Part shown: positions 54,605 to 62,880 of the stretch, piece by piece
Position numbering within the stretch: position 1 is the stretch's first letter
How the letters are laid out: every line of letters begins with the position of its first letter
From: Sphingomonas sp. MA1305
Lineage (GTDB): Bacteria > Pseudomonadota > Alphaproteobacteria > Sphingomonadales > Sphingomonadaceae
Length of the DNA: 64,000 nucleotides
NCBI RefSeq assembly: GCF_016107325.1
Contig: NZ_RCVT01000003.1
Span: 1 to 64,000 of the forward strand
Reading direction: 5' to 3'
Made by a program: the position numbers and the translations under genes
Notes under the pieces: generated by a model
Databases searched by the model: none
What the model saw: the letters and a program-made list of their open reading frames with translations, nothing else
What the model was told of the DNA's origin: nothing

Positions 54605-55411
54605 CTATCGTGCGTCGAAGAACGCGGCGCCGTCGCCAGCGCCATCGACCTGCGTGCCGAGGATCAGCCGCTGATAGGCCTGTTCCGCGGGACCATAGGT
54701 ATCGCCGGCGATCTCCATCAGCTTGGCGCGATTGCGCACCACGACCCGGCCGCGCAGCCCGCGCACCGCCTGCTCCGCTTCCAACCGATGCAGTGCCTCG
54801 GTGATGCTGGAGCGACGCACGCCGAGCATCAACCGGAATTCCTCATGCGTCAGGCAAATGTCGTCGCCGCTGACCCGATCGTGATAGAGCAGGATCCAGC
54901 GCGCCATGCGACGTTCGACGGGATGAACCAGCGACGACACGATGGTGCTCGCCATTTGGACGTTGATGACGTTGACGAAGCGCAGCAATTGATCGCGCAG
55001 CGTCGGGCTTTCCTCGATCGCCGCGAGCAGGGGCGCGCGGGCGATATGCAGGGCGGTGCATCCCTCGGCGCGCATCACCACATCATGCGGCCAGTGCGTC
55101 TCGCCGAGCAGCAACGGCCAGCCGAACAGGCCCTCGCGCCCGACCAGCCCGACGGCAAGGCGACGGCCGTCCGAATGGGAATCGAGCATCGCGGCTACTG
55201 CACCTTCCGGAAAACAGATCCGGTCGATCGGCGTCCCGGTGCGCGCAATCTCCTCACCGATCACGAACGACGTGCGGTGGAGATGGGGAGCGAGCAGCGC
55301 CAGATCGTCAGGATCCAGGCTGGTCAGGAAGCTGTTGCGGTACACATCGCCGGTCGCCGCCACATGGACGCGGATCGGGTTGCCGTGCTGCTCGATCATA
55401 TCTGCCGTCAT
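54605..55411 (-). CDS. Crp/Fnr-family transcriptional regulator
   Basis: 268 residues from ATG 55411, or 264 from ATG 55399. A cyclic-nucleotide-binding-like domain (about 25-140; ICFPEGAVAAMLDSHSDGRRLAVGLVGREGLFGW) is followed by a long helix and a winged helix-turn-helix (about 165-240; LTHEEFRLMLGVRRSSITEALHRLE). No Fnr-type Cys set is visible, and the cAMP-contacting residues are not conserved, so the ligand is unknown. Sphingomonads carry many such regulators. It is divergent from the catalase-like gene, which it may control. Confidence 0.88.
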   Translation of the reverse strand: MTADMIEQHGNPIRVHVAATGDVYRNSFLTSLDPDDLALLAPHLHRTSFVIGEEIARTGTPIDRICFPEGAVAAMLDSHSDGRRLAVGLVGREGLFGWPLLLGETHWPHDVVMRAEGCTALHIARAPLLAAIEESPTLRDQLLRFVNVINVQMASTIVSSLVHPVERRMARWILLYHDRVSGDDICLTHEEFRLMLGVRRSSITEALHRLEAEQAVRGLRGRVVVRNRAKLMEIAGDTYGPAEQAYQRLILGTQVDGAGDGAAFFDAR

Positions 55412-55465
55412 CTTGCCCCGATTTAGTAACCCGTATCGGCCCGGTCCATGTAGTGTTGACCTGTG

Positions 55466-55488
55466 CACGGTTCCGTACAGAAACCGTG
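55466..55488. promoter_or_regulatory. Inverted repeat in the Crp/catalase-like divergent region
   Basis: CACGGTT (55466-55472) and AACCGTG (55482-55488) are perfect 7-bp arms with 9 bases between. TTGACC (55456-55461) lies beside it, and a second TTGACC at 55606-55611 may be the -35 of the catalase-like gene. The 261-bp region otherwise shows no gene. Confidence 0.4.
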
Positions 55489-55672
55489 ATTGCTTGCGAT
55501 TTGTTGTCAAAAAGCGACCGAAAGAGCTGTCATCATGCTGCGAATAGTTCGCAGATTGGTTGGCATCCTGTCGTGGTCGGCGCGATTGCATATCGCGGCG
55601 CAATATTGACCTAATTTAAGGCGACAGACGTACGCTACACCCCCTCCACCGTTTGGCCAAAAGGATCATGTC

Positions 55673-56752
55673 ATGACGCAGCCTCCCGTTCGCTACGCCG
55701 ACGATGTCGAGACGATTGCTGATGAGGAGCGTGACACCCATCGGCAACTCAACGACACCTTCGACGTGATCCTGGAACGCACGGCAGCGGACTATGGCCA
55801 CGCGGTGCGATCCGTTCATGCCAAGGCACACGGCATCCTGAAGGGCCAGATGACGATCGACGAAGGCTTGCCGCCTGAGCTGGCGCAGGGGCTTTTCGCG
55901 ACGCCGGGCTCGCATGACGTGCTCCTGCGTCTGTCGACCAATGCCGGCGACCTGCTGCCCGACGTGATCAGCCTGCCGCGCGGATTGGCGATGAAAGTGC
56001 TCGGCGTCACGGGCGATCGGTTGCCGGATGCGGACGGCGACACGCAGGATTTCGTGATGGTCAACGGGCCCGTTTTCCAAGCGAAGACGGCGGAGAAGTT
56101 CCTCGGCAATCTCAAGCTGCTCGCCAAAACCACCGACCGGATCGAAGCGGGCAAGACCGCGATCTCCGCAGTGCTGCGCGGCGTGCACCACGCGCTCGAG
56201 GCGGTTGGCACCAAGATCGCGGCGGTCGACTCGCTAGGCGGCGCGCCCAACGTCGATCCGCTTGGCGAGACCTATTATAGCGCGACGCCGTTCCGCTACG
56301 GCGACCATATCGCCAAGTTCAGTCTGGTACCGGTGGCGCCGGACCAGACCGCGCTGACCGGCCGGATCGTCGAGGTTGACGGGCGCGAGAACGCGATCCG
56401 CGAGGATGTGCGCGACGAGATGCGCACGCTCGACGCGACATGGGAATTCCGCGTGCAGCTCTGCCGCGACCTCGACAAGCAGCCGGTCGAGGACCCGACC
56501 ACCGAGTGGAAAGAGGAAGACTCGCCCTTCGTCCGCGTCGCCACCGTGCGCGTGCCGGCACAGGACAGTTGGGATGAGGCGACGGTGCGGGCGGTCAACG
56601 AGGAGATGCGCTTCAGCGTGTGGACCGGGCTCGCCGCGCATCGCCCGCTCGGCAACATCAACCGGGCACGACGCGACACCTATCGTCACTCGGCCGACTT
56701 CCGGGCGCGCTTCAACGGTTGCCCCTATCACGAGCCGGCTGCGCAGGAGTGA
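55673..56752 (+). CDS. Catalase-like haem protein (small catalase family)
   Basis: 359 residues, well short of the 480 or more in true monofunctional catalases. It has the barrel part HAKAHGILKGQMTIDEGLPPELAQGLFATPGSHDVLLRLSTN in altered form, with the His of VHAKAHG in the place of the distal His. The C-terminal segment HRPLGNINRARRDTYRHSADFR is family-typical. Relatives include y4iL-like and allene-oxide-synthase-like haem proteins, so peroxide chemistry is likely but catalase activity is not certain. No signal peptide. Ends 9 bp from the convergent ohrR stop. Confidence 0.8.
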   Translation: MTQPPVRYADDVETIADEERDTHRQLNDTFDVILERTAADYGHAVRSVHAKAHGILKGQMTIDEGLPPELAQGLFATPGSHDVLLRLSTNAGDLLPDVISLPRGLAMKVLGVTGDRLPDADGDTQDFVMVNGPVFQAKTAEKFLGNLKLLAKTTDRIEAGKTAISAVLRGVHHALEAVGTKIAAVDSLGGAPNVDPLGETYYSATPFRYGDHIAKFSLVPVAPDQTALTGRIVEVDGRENAIREDVRDEMRTLDATWEFRVQLCRDLDKQPVEDPTTEWKEEDSPFVRVATVRVPAQDSWDEATVRAVNEEMRFSVWTGLAAHRPLGNINRARRDTYRHSADFRARFNGCPYHEPAAQE

Positions 56753-56761
56753 TCCCAGGTC

Positions 56762-57211
56762 TCAGCCGGGATCGGTCAGCGCCGCATGGAGCGTCTTGAT
56801 CTTGGCGTTCAGGTCGATGGCGTCGGCGGGTGCCAGGCCGCTCCGCTGGAGGAGCGCCGGGCCAAGGCAGCCGGTCTCGCGCCAGCGCTGCACACCCGCC
56901 TCGGTCAGGCTGATGCGCACCTGCCGCTCGTCCCTGGTGTCGCGGGCGCGCGACACCAGGCCGACCGCCTCGAGGCGCTTGATGAGCGGCGTGATCGTGC
57001 TGGACTCGAGGCTGAGCCGCTCCGCGATCTGGCCGATCGTGCGCCCATCCTGCTCGCGGATCGCCTGCAGCACCAGAAACTGCGGATAGGTGATGCCCAA
57101 CCGATCGAGCATCGGTTTATAGGCCCGGTTGATCGCGATCGTCGCGGCATAAAGCGAGAAGCAGAGCTGCTCGTCGAGGGGCAGCGGGGCGGGGGGCGGA
57201 TCGACAGCCAT
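56762..57211 (-). CDS. ohrR: OhrR-type MarR-family regulator
   Basis: 149 residues. The N-terminal LCFSLYAATIAINRAYKPML holds Cys17, the reactive Cys whose oxidation by organic peroxides releases OhrR from DNA. The winged helix-turn-helix has TIGQIAERLSLESSTITPLIKRLE and DTRDERQVRISLT. It is divergent from ohr with two copies of TATCGCGATA between. No second Cys close to the C-terminus is seen, so it may be of the one-Cys type. Confidence 0.9.
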   Translation of the reverse strand: MAVDPPPAPLPLDEQLCFSLYAATIAINRAYKPMLDRLGITYPQFLVLQAIREQDGRTIGQIAERLSLESSTITPLIKRLEAVGLVSRARDTRDERQVRISLTEAGVQRWRETGCLGPALLQRSGLAPADAIDLNAKIKTLHAALTDPG

Positions 57212-57235
57212 CGCAACAGCTTACCACAAGTTGGT

Positions 57236-57296
57236 TATCGCGATACGTTTTTTGTTTACGCGCCGCTAAATCGCGCCTAGATAGTTATCGCGATAA
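57236..57296. promoter_or_regulatory. Two palindromic operators for OhrR
   Basis: TATCGCGATA occurs at 57236-57245 and, extended to the 12-bp palindrome TTATCGCGATAA, at 57285-57296. Centres are 50 bp apart, one near each divergent gene start. The arrangement fits autoregulation plus control of ohr. Confidence 0.65.
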
Positions 57297-57317
57297 GAAT
57301 CCTGTGAGGAGATCAGC

Positions 57318-57743
57318 ATGTCTATCGACGTCAAGTACAGCACCGCCGCCACCGCCACCGGGGGCCGCGACGGTCATGCGCGCAGTGACGATGGCCGTGT
57401 CGACGTGAAGCTGTCGACCCCGCGCGAGCTGGGTGGCGCGGGCGGCGAGGGGACGAATCCTGAGCAATTGTTCGCTGCCGGCTATTCGGCCTGTTTCATC
57501 GGTGCGCTGAAGGCCGCGGGCCAGCAGCTCAAGGTGAAGGTGCCGGACGACGTCGCCGTGTCGGCGAAGGTCGGTATCGGTCCGCGCGCCGCCGGCGGCT
57601 TCGGCATCACCGCCGACCTGACTGTCGACCTTCCCGGTCTCGATCGCGAGCAGGCGCAAAAGCTGGTCGAGGCCGCGCATCAGATCTGCCCCTATTCCAA
57701 CGCGACGCGGGGCAATGTCGATGTGGGCCTGACGATCGCCTGA
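57318..57743 (+). CDS. ohr: Organic hydroperoxide resistance protein
   Basis: 141 residues, the standard Ohr length. It reduces organic hydroperoxides using a Cys pair: Cys59 in [11 protein letters not shown] and Cys124 in [15 protein letters not shown], both in the expected context. Ribosome-binding GAGGAG lies upstream. Divergent from ohrR; the operator at 57285 lies 22 bases before the start. Confidence 0.95.
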   Translation: MSIDVKYSTAATATGGRDGHARSDDGRVDVKLSTPRELGGAGGEGTNPEQLFAAGYSACFIGALKAAGQQLKVKVPDDVAVSAKVGIGPRAAGGFGITADLTVDLPGLDREQAQKLVEAAHQICPYSNATRGNVDVGLTIA

Positions 57744-57863
57744 TCCCGCTGACGGTGCGCTCGCGTACCGGACCTGCCGTTGGTCCCCCTCGAGGGGATC
57801 GTCGGCCGGCGGCACGGGTTATCCTGGATCAGTGCCGGATCATCCGGCCGCCGGGAGACAGCG

Positions 57864-58376
57864 ATGACCCAGCCGAGCGAACAGACTGTCGGCGCGCGCG
57901 TGGTACGCGGCGCCTTGGCCGGAATCGTCGCGGGGGTGGCCGCCTCCTTCGCCATGGATCGCTTTCAGGCGCTGGCCGGCGCCCTTTCCGGCGACAGCGA
58001 CGGATCTGACGAGGAGCCGGCGACCGCCAAGGCGGCGGATGCGATCGTCGCTCACACGGTCGGCGGCACCGTGCCGCAGCCGGACAAGCCGCTCGCCGGT
58101 CAGCTCGTCCATTATGCGCTGGGTGCGGCGCTGGGCGTCGCCTACGGCATTGCGGCGGAATTCCGGCCGGGGGTCACCGCCGGCTATGGCAGCGCCTTCG
58201 GCACCGCCACCGCGGCGCTGCTCGACGAAGGGGCAGTACCGGCCGCCGGCCTCGGCGCAGCGCCGTGGAACAGCCCGGCATCGACGCATCTATACGGTCT
58301 GTCCTCGCATCTCGTCTTCGGCGCGACCGCCGAACTGGTCCGCGCGCAGGTGGCCAAGACCTTGCAACCGGCCTGA
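57864..58376 (+). CDS. DUF1440 (YagU-like) inner membrane protein
   Basis: 170 residues from ATG 57864. Hydrophobic segments at about 12-30, 78-97 and 103-122 alternate with glycine-rich stretches; the family segment AGIVAGVAASFAMDRFQ and the C-terminal HLYGLSSHLVFGATAELVR match DUF1440. YagU has been linked to acid resistance in E. coli, but a molecular role is not established. The 120 bp before it show no clear promoter. Confidence 0.75.
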   Translation: MTQPSEQTVGARVVRGALAGIVAGVAASFAMDRFQALAGALSGDSDGSDEEPATAKAADAIVAHTVGGTVPQPDKPLAGQLVHYALGAALGVAYGIAAEFRPGVTAGYGSAFGTATAALLDEGAVPAAGLGAAPWNSPASTHLYGLSSHLVFGATAELVRAQVAKTLQPA

Positions 58377-58386
58377 ACGGACAGCG

Positions 58387-58418
58387 TCCCGGCCGAGGGC
58401 GCGGCCGCGGCGCCGGGA
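58387..58418. terminator. Candidate bidirectional terminator
   Basis: TCCCGGC (58387-58393) and GCCGGGA (58412-58418) pair across 18 GC-rich bases between the convergent DUF1440 and sorbosone-dehydrogenase-like genes. No T tract on either strand. Confidence 0.3.
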
Positions 58419-59741
58419 TCAGCGCGCGGCGACCCGCCAGATCGTGTTGCCGACGTCGTCCGCGACCAACAGGCCACCGGTCTTGTCGCCGATCACCCCG
58501 ACTGGCCGGCCCTGCGCCTTGCCGTCCGCGTCGAGAAAACCGGTCAGCACGTCGACCGGCTTGGCGTTGGCGGCCGGGAAGCCGCGTGCGCCGAAGGGCA
58601 CGAACGCCACTTTATAGCCCGACACCGGCTTGCGGTTCCACGAACCATGTTCGCCGACGAAAGCGCCATGGGCGAAGCGAGCGCCGAGCTTCAGGCCGTC
58701 GGCGAAGGTCAGGCCGAGCGCGGCGACGTGCGGCCCCATCGCGAAATCGGGGCGTTTCGAATATTGCTGCAGGTCGGGATTGGCGGGTTCGACCCGGCGA
58801 TCGGGATAGCCGCCCCAATAATACCAGGGCCAGCCGAACTGGTCGCCGAATTCGACCTGGGTCAGATAGTCGGGGGCAAGGTCGCTGCCCAGCATGTCGC
58901 GCTCGTTGACCACCGTCCACAGCTGGCCGTTGTCGGGATTTATCGCCATGCCCTGCGGATTGCGCAGGCCGGAGGCGTAGATGCGGAAGGTCTTTTCCTT
59001 CGGCCAGACCTGCAGGATGTTGGCGCGGAACTTCTCCGCCGCCAGCCCCTCGTCGGCGATGTTGGTCGCCGATCCGACGCCGACGAACAATGTGCGGCCG
59101 TCGGGCGCGGGGATCAGCGTGCGCGCCCAGTGATTGCCGCCGCCGTTCAGCTTGACCACCAGCTCCGGCTTGGCGGTGATCTGCGTCGCGCCGTCTTGAT
59201 AGGGCACGCGGACGACCGCATCGGTGTTGGCGACGTAGAGCTGCCCTTCGAACAGGGCCATGCCGGTCGGCGAATTGAGACCGGTCAGCAAGACATGGCG
59301 TTCCTCGGCGACGCCGTCGCCATTGGCGTCGCGGAGCAGGGTGATGCGGTTCGCCGACGGCACGCCGGCGCCGGCCTTGCCCATCAGATGGCGCATCACG
59401 AAGCCCTGGATGCCACCGCCGTCGCGCGGCGGGCTGTTGCTCTCGGCGACCAGCACGTCGCCATTGGGCAGACGATACAGCCAGCGCGGGTGATCGAGCC
59501 CGGTCGCGAAGGCCTTCACCGCCAGCCCCGGCGCCGCAACCGGCGTCTTGCCATTCTGCCAGCCGATCGCGTCGGCGACCTTGACCGTCGGGATCGTCTG
59601 GTCGCGCGGATCGGTGATCTGCGGCGTCTTGCCGGTCACCCGCTCGAACGGCACGCGCGCGGTGTCCGGCCAAGCCAGCCAGGCGATCACGGCGATGCCG
59701 ATGGCGGCGATGATGCCGAGCAGGCGAAGGGTGTGCTTCAT
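58419..59741 (-). CDS. PQQ-type L-sorbosone dehydrogenase-like protein
   Basis: 440 residues with an N-terminal membrane anchor or signal (7-23). COG2133-type six-bladed propeller: GLDHPRWLYRLPNGDVLVAESN, LTGLNSPTGMALFEGQLYVANTD, GGNHWARTLIPAPDGRTLFVGVGS, YASGLRNPQGMAINPDNGQLW and HGSWNRKPVSGYKV. The His and Arg around the propeller centre fit PQQ and Ca binding. The substrate may be an aldose or sorbosone; no PQQ synthesis genes are in the window. It could give periplasmic sugar oxidation, but a link to the rhamnose locus is not shown. Confidence 0.82.
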   Translation of the reverse strand: MKHTLRLLGIIAAIGIAVIAWLAWPDTARVPFERVTGKTPQITDPRDQTIPTVKVADAIGWQNGKTPVAAPGLAVKAFATGLDHPRWLYRLPNGDVLVAESNSPPRDGGGIQGFVMRHLMGKAGAGVPSANRITLLRDANGDGVAEERHVLLTGLNSPTGMALFEGQLYVANTDAVVRVPYQDGATQITAKPELVVKLNGGGNHWARTLIPAPDGRTLFVGVGSATNIADEGLAAEKFRANILQVWPKEKTFRIYASGLRNPQGMAINPDNGQLWTVVNERDMLGSDLAPDYLTQVEFGDQFGWPWYYWGGYPDRRVEPANPDLQQYSKRPDFAMGPHVAALGLTFADGLKLGARFAHGAFVGEHGSWNRKPVSGYKVAFVPFGARGFPAANAKPVDVLTGFLDADGKAQGRPVGVIGDKTGGLLVADDVGNTIWRVAAR

Positions 59742-59788
59742 GCCGCCACGCTAGGCGAGCCGCCGGATCGAGACAATGGCCGGCGGCG

Positions 59789-59813
59789 TACCCCTCCCCG
59801 AAAGGGAGGGGTA
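59789..59813. repeat. GC-rich palindromic element
   Basis: Perfect 10-bp stem TACCCCTCCC / GGGAGGGGTA with loop CGAAA, eight bases past the siderophore-receptor stop. Variant of the elements at 14052 and 23730; may end that gene's transcript. Confidence 0.55.
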
Positions 59814-59820
59814 TGCGCCT

Positions 59821-61971
59821 TCAGAAGCGGATGCCGATCGTCCCCTGCACGGTGCGGCGGTTGCCGTACCAGCACCAATTGTAATTGGCGAAGCAGCTGG
59901 TCAGATACTGCCGGTCGAACAGGTTGGTCGCGTTGACCGAGAGGGTCAGCCCCTTCAGCGTCGGCAGGGCATGTTCCAGGTCGTAGCGGATCAGCGCGTC
60001 ATAGACGGTGTATCCCGGCGTATCGCGCGCGATCCCGTCATAGGCGGAAACGCCGGCATAGCTGCTGTCGACGTGGCGCACCGCGCCGCCCAGGGTCAGC
60101 CCCTTGAGCGCGCCGCCGGCCGGCGACCATTCGAGATTGGCCGAGGCACCGCCACGGCCGACCGTCTCCAGCCGCCGCCCGACCCGCGACGGGTCGTCCG
60201 CGTCGGCAGTGACCTTGACGCTCTGCCGGCTGAACGCCGCGCGCAACGCAAAGCCGTGCGGCAGCGGCGCATAGCCTTCGAATTCGACGCCGGTCGAGCG
60301 CACCCGGCCGGTCTGGCGCGACACGGTGAAGTCGGGGGTGGAGGTGAGCACATTGGTCTGGTCGATGCGGAACCAGGCGCCCGACAGCAGGATTGGCGTG
60401 CCCGGCACGGTGAATTTGGCGCCCGCCTCGATCTGCTTGCCGAGCGACGGATCGGCGATGCCGAGCGTGCCGTCGGCGCGCCGCACCGTCGAACCCTGCG
60501 GCTCGAACGAGGTCGCGTAGCTCACATAAGGGGCGAGGCCGAAGGGCAAGGTGTAGAGCGCGCCGGCGCGCCAGGTGAACTGGCGGTCGTCCTTGGCGCC
60601 GAGCCCCGCCTGTTCGGCATGCGCCCAGTCGTGGCGGCCGCTGAGCACGACGCGCAGCGCGCCGAGCGCGAGCTGGTCCTGCGCATAGACGCCCTGCTGG
60701 CGCTGGCGGACCAGATAGTTGCCGCCAAAGGCATCCGGCACCTGGGCCGGCGTCTGCGGCACGGCGACGGTGCCGTAGACCGGCGCATAGACGTCGAGCG
60801 ACGGCGCCGAACCGAAGGCGAAATCCTCCGTCGAATGCGCAACCTGCCGGTCGACGCCGAACAGCAGATTGTGGGTCAGCGGACCGGTGGCGACGCGGCC
60901 GGTCAGCTGATTGTCATAGGTCCAATTGTCGAGTTGCTCGTCGGTCGCATAGGAGGCGCGGGCAAAGCGCCGCAGCGTCGCATCGTCGGGGGCGCCGCTG
61001 ACGTAAATCAGGCCGAGCTTGGCGGTGACATGCTGGTAGCGGCCCGACGAACGCAATGCCCAGCCATTGCCGAAATCGTGGCGGAAGATGTAGGTCAGCG
61101 CCGCCTGCTCGCGCTGGAAGCGGTTGCCCGCCTCGCCGCCGTCGAAGTCGGTCGGCAACCGCCCGTTGGGATTGGCGATCAGCGTGCCGAGCGCCGGGAA
61201 TACCCCATAGGTGCCGTTGTAGGGATCGTGCGAATAGGCGCCGAGCAGGGTGAAGCTGGTCGACGTCCCGGCCCCCGCGGTGACCGCCGCCGACACGGTC
61301 TGCCGCTCGCGCTTGCCGAACCTTTGCTGGGTCGAGGCACCATTGGCACTGCCGTACAGCCGCCACAGCACGTCCCCGCCCGCACGGCCGCCGACATCGG
61401 CGTCGACGCGATACAGGTCGTAGGTGCCGTAGGTGCCGGTGATCGCGCCATAGAGGTCGGCGTCGATCGGCAGCTTGCTGGTCTGCGCGACAAGGCCGCC
61501 CGGGCTCGACTGGCCGTAGAGCACCGAGGCCGGCCCCTTGACCACCTCGACGCGGTCGAGCCGCGACACGTCGGCCTGCGGCACCGCATAGCCGGTCGGG
61601 CTCTGGAACAGCTTCAACCCGTCGAGAAAAACGGGGGCGTCGAAACCGCGCAGCTTGAACTGGTCATAGACCTCCGCGCTGGCGCCGCGCGTCTCGGGCG
61701 TGACGCCGGCAACGAAACGCAGCGCCTGGTTGAGGTTCTGCAGGCCGAGTTCGGCGATATCCTCGCCGGTGATCAGGCTGATCGACTGTGGCGTCTCGGC
61801 GATCGGCGTCGCGCTCTTGGTGCCGGACGACACCTCTTCGCGGTCCTGCTGGCCGGTGACGACGATGTCGGCCCGCTCGCTTTCCGGGCTGCGCTGGGTC
61901 TGCGCCTGGGCCGCGCCGGCGAGGATGGTGGTGCCGCAGAGCAGGACCGCGACGTACCGAGACAATGACAT
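59821..61971 (-). CDS. TonB-dependent siderophore-type receptor
   Basis: 716 residues, signal peptide about 1-24 (ending AQAQ). The plug (about 30-165) has ETPQSISLITGEDIAELGLQNLNQALRF, RGFDAPVFLDGLKLF and DRVEVVKGPASVLYGQSSPGGLV, the TIGR01783 siderophore-receptor pattern. A TonB box resembling ADIVVTG is at about 34-40. The barrel ends YGNRRTVQGTIGIRF. Ligand unknown, but ferric siderophore is likely. An AT-rich inverted repeat upstream could be the iron-responsive site. It precedes and does not overlap the opsin-blh operon, which ends 63 bp upstream. Confidence 0.9.
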   Translation of the reverse strand: MSLSRYVAVLLCGTTILAGAAQAQTQRSPESERADIVVTGQQDREEVSSGTKSATPIAETPQSISLITGEDIAELGLQNLNQALRFVAGVTPETRGASAEVYDQFKLRGFDAPVFLDGLKLFQSPTGYAVPQADVSRLDRVEVVKGPASVLYGQSSPGGLVAQTSKLPIDADLYGAITGTYGTYDLYRVDADVGGRAGGDVLWRLYGSANGASTQQRFGKRERQTVSAAVTAGAGTSTSFTLLGAYSHDPYNGTYGVFPALGTLIANPNGRLPTDFDGGEAGNRFQREQAALTYIFRHDFGNGWALRSSGRYQHVTAKLGLIYVSGAPDDATLRRFARASYATDEQLDNWTYDNQLTGRVATGPLTHNLLFGVDRQVAHSTEDFAFGSAPSLDVYAPVYGTVAVPQTPAQVPDAFGGNYLVRQRQQGVYAQDQLALGALRVVLSGRHDWAHAEQAGLGAKDDRQFTWRAGALYTLPFGLAPYVSYATSFEPQGSTVRRADGTLGIADPSLGKQIEAGAKFTVPGTPILLSGAWFRIDQTNVLTSTPDFTVSRQTGRVRSTGVEFEGYAPLPHGFALRAAFSRQSVKVTADADDPSRVGRRLETVGRGGASANLEWSPAGGALKGLTLGGAVRHVDSSYAGVSAYDGIARDTPGYTVYDALIRYDLEHALPTLKGLTLSVNATNLFDRQYLTSCFANYNWCWYGNRRTVQGTIGIRF

Positions 61972-62002
61972 ACTGATTCCCTTTCGGGAGCCGCGCTAGT
62001 GA

Positions 62003-62023
62003 TATTGAGAGCAACTATCAATA
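62003..62023 (-). promoter_or_regulatory. AT-rich inverted repeat, possible Fur/Irr-type site
   Basis: TATTGA (62003-62008) and TCAATA (62018-62023) form a 21-bp dyad 32 bases upstream of the siderophore-type receptor start. The size and composition fit an iron-regulator site, but the sequence is not a clear Fur box. Confidence 0.35.
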
Positions 62024-62034
62024 GCGTTCTGTCG

Positions 62035-62880
62035 TCAGGGTCTTGTCACGGCAGGCGATGGCCGTCCGGCAGGCGCGTGTCCGCTTTCGAAGAAAGGGGT
62101 GACCAAGAGATGCGGCATGGCGAGCGCGGCGATGCCCGCGAACAGCGCCCTGATGCCGCTGGGATCACTGTGCAGCAGGATCGCGGCGACCACCGCCACC
62201 GACGCCGCCGCGGCGAACAGGATTGGTGCGGTGGCGCGCAGATAGGCGAAGTTGCTCCGGCAGCCGATCATCCGGCGACGGATTGCCGTCTGCGGCAGGG
62301 CGTGAAGGATCAGGAAGCCGACAGCGAAACCGACCAGCGGCGGCAGCAACAGCAGCGCGACCGTACCGACGAGCAGCCGCGTCTGGCGCCGCTGCAGGCC
62401 GAGGATCAGCAGATAGGCCGCAGCCGCGCCGCCTGCCGCGGCCATCGCGACCGCAGCGGTGAACGGCACACCCGCCTCGCCGGCTGCGCGCTGCAGCAGT
62501 GCGTGCAGGGCAGTGACATGCAGCGTGGCGGGCGTCGTGACCAGGCTGAGGCCGCGGGCGATCCGCTCCATCGCACTTCCCTGCGGTGCGTCCTCCATGG
62601 CGAAATGGATGGCGGAGGCGAGCAGGAAGAGCGGCAGCGCCACCGCGGGGTCGACGATCCACCAGCCGAGGCAGAGCAGCGACACCGCGGCATAGGCGAC
62701 GAGGAACAGCGGGCGGCGGCCCGGCGCGACGATGGCGAGATCGCTGGCGCCATGCGCCATGCCGATCGCGCCGATCGCCACGACCGCGAAGCCGAGCTGA
62801 ACCGGCAGCGGGCCGACGGCCGCCGCCACCGCCGCCGCTGCCAGCACGCTCCAGCCGAGAGCCGGAGCGCGGACGGTCAC
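62035..62880 (-). CDS. blh: Brp/Blh-family beta-carotene 15,15'-dioxygenase
   Basis: 281 residues from GTG at 62880, which overlaps the opsin stop (GTGA). About eight membrane helices. The iron-binding His pattern is present: MAHGASDLAI (His43), AIHFAMEDA and LHALPQT. Blh cuts beta-carotene into two retinals, the chromophore of the opsin encoded just before it. The two genes therefore make a complete retinal-protein unit, provided that carotenoid genes lie elsewhere. None are in the window. Confidence 0.93.
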   Translation of the reverse strand: MTVRAPALGWSVLAAAAVAAAVGPLPVQLGFAVVAIGAIGMAHGASDLAIVAPGRRPLFLVAYAAVSLLCLGWWIVDPAVALPLFLLASAIHFAMEDAPQGSAMERIARGLSLVTTPATLHVTALHALLQRAAGEAGVPFTAAVAMAAAGGAAAAYLLILGLQRRQTRLLVGTVALLLLPPLVGFAVGFLILHALPQTAIRRRMIGCRSNFAYLRATAPILFAAAASVAVVAAILLHSDPSGIRALFAGIAALAMPHLLVTPFFESGHAPAGRPSPAVTRP

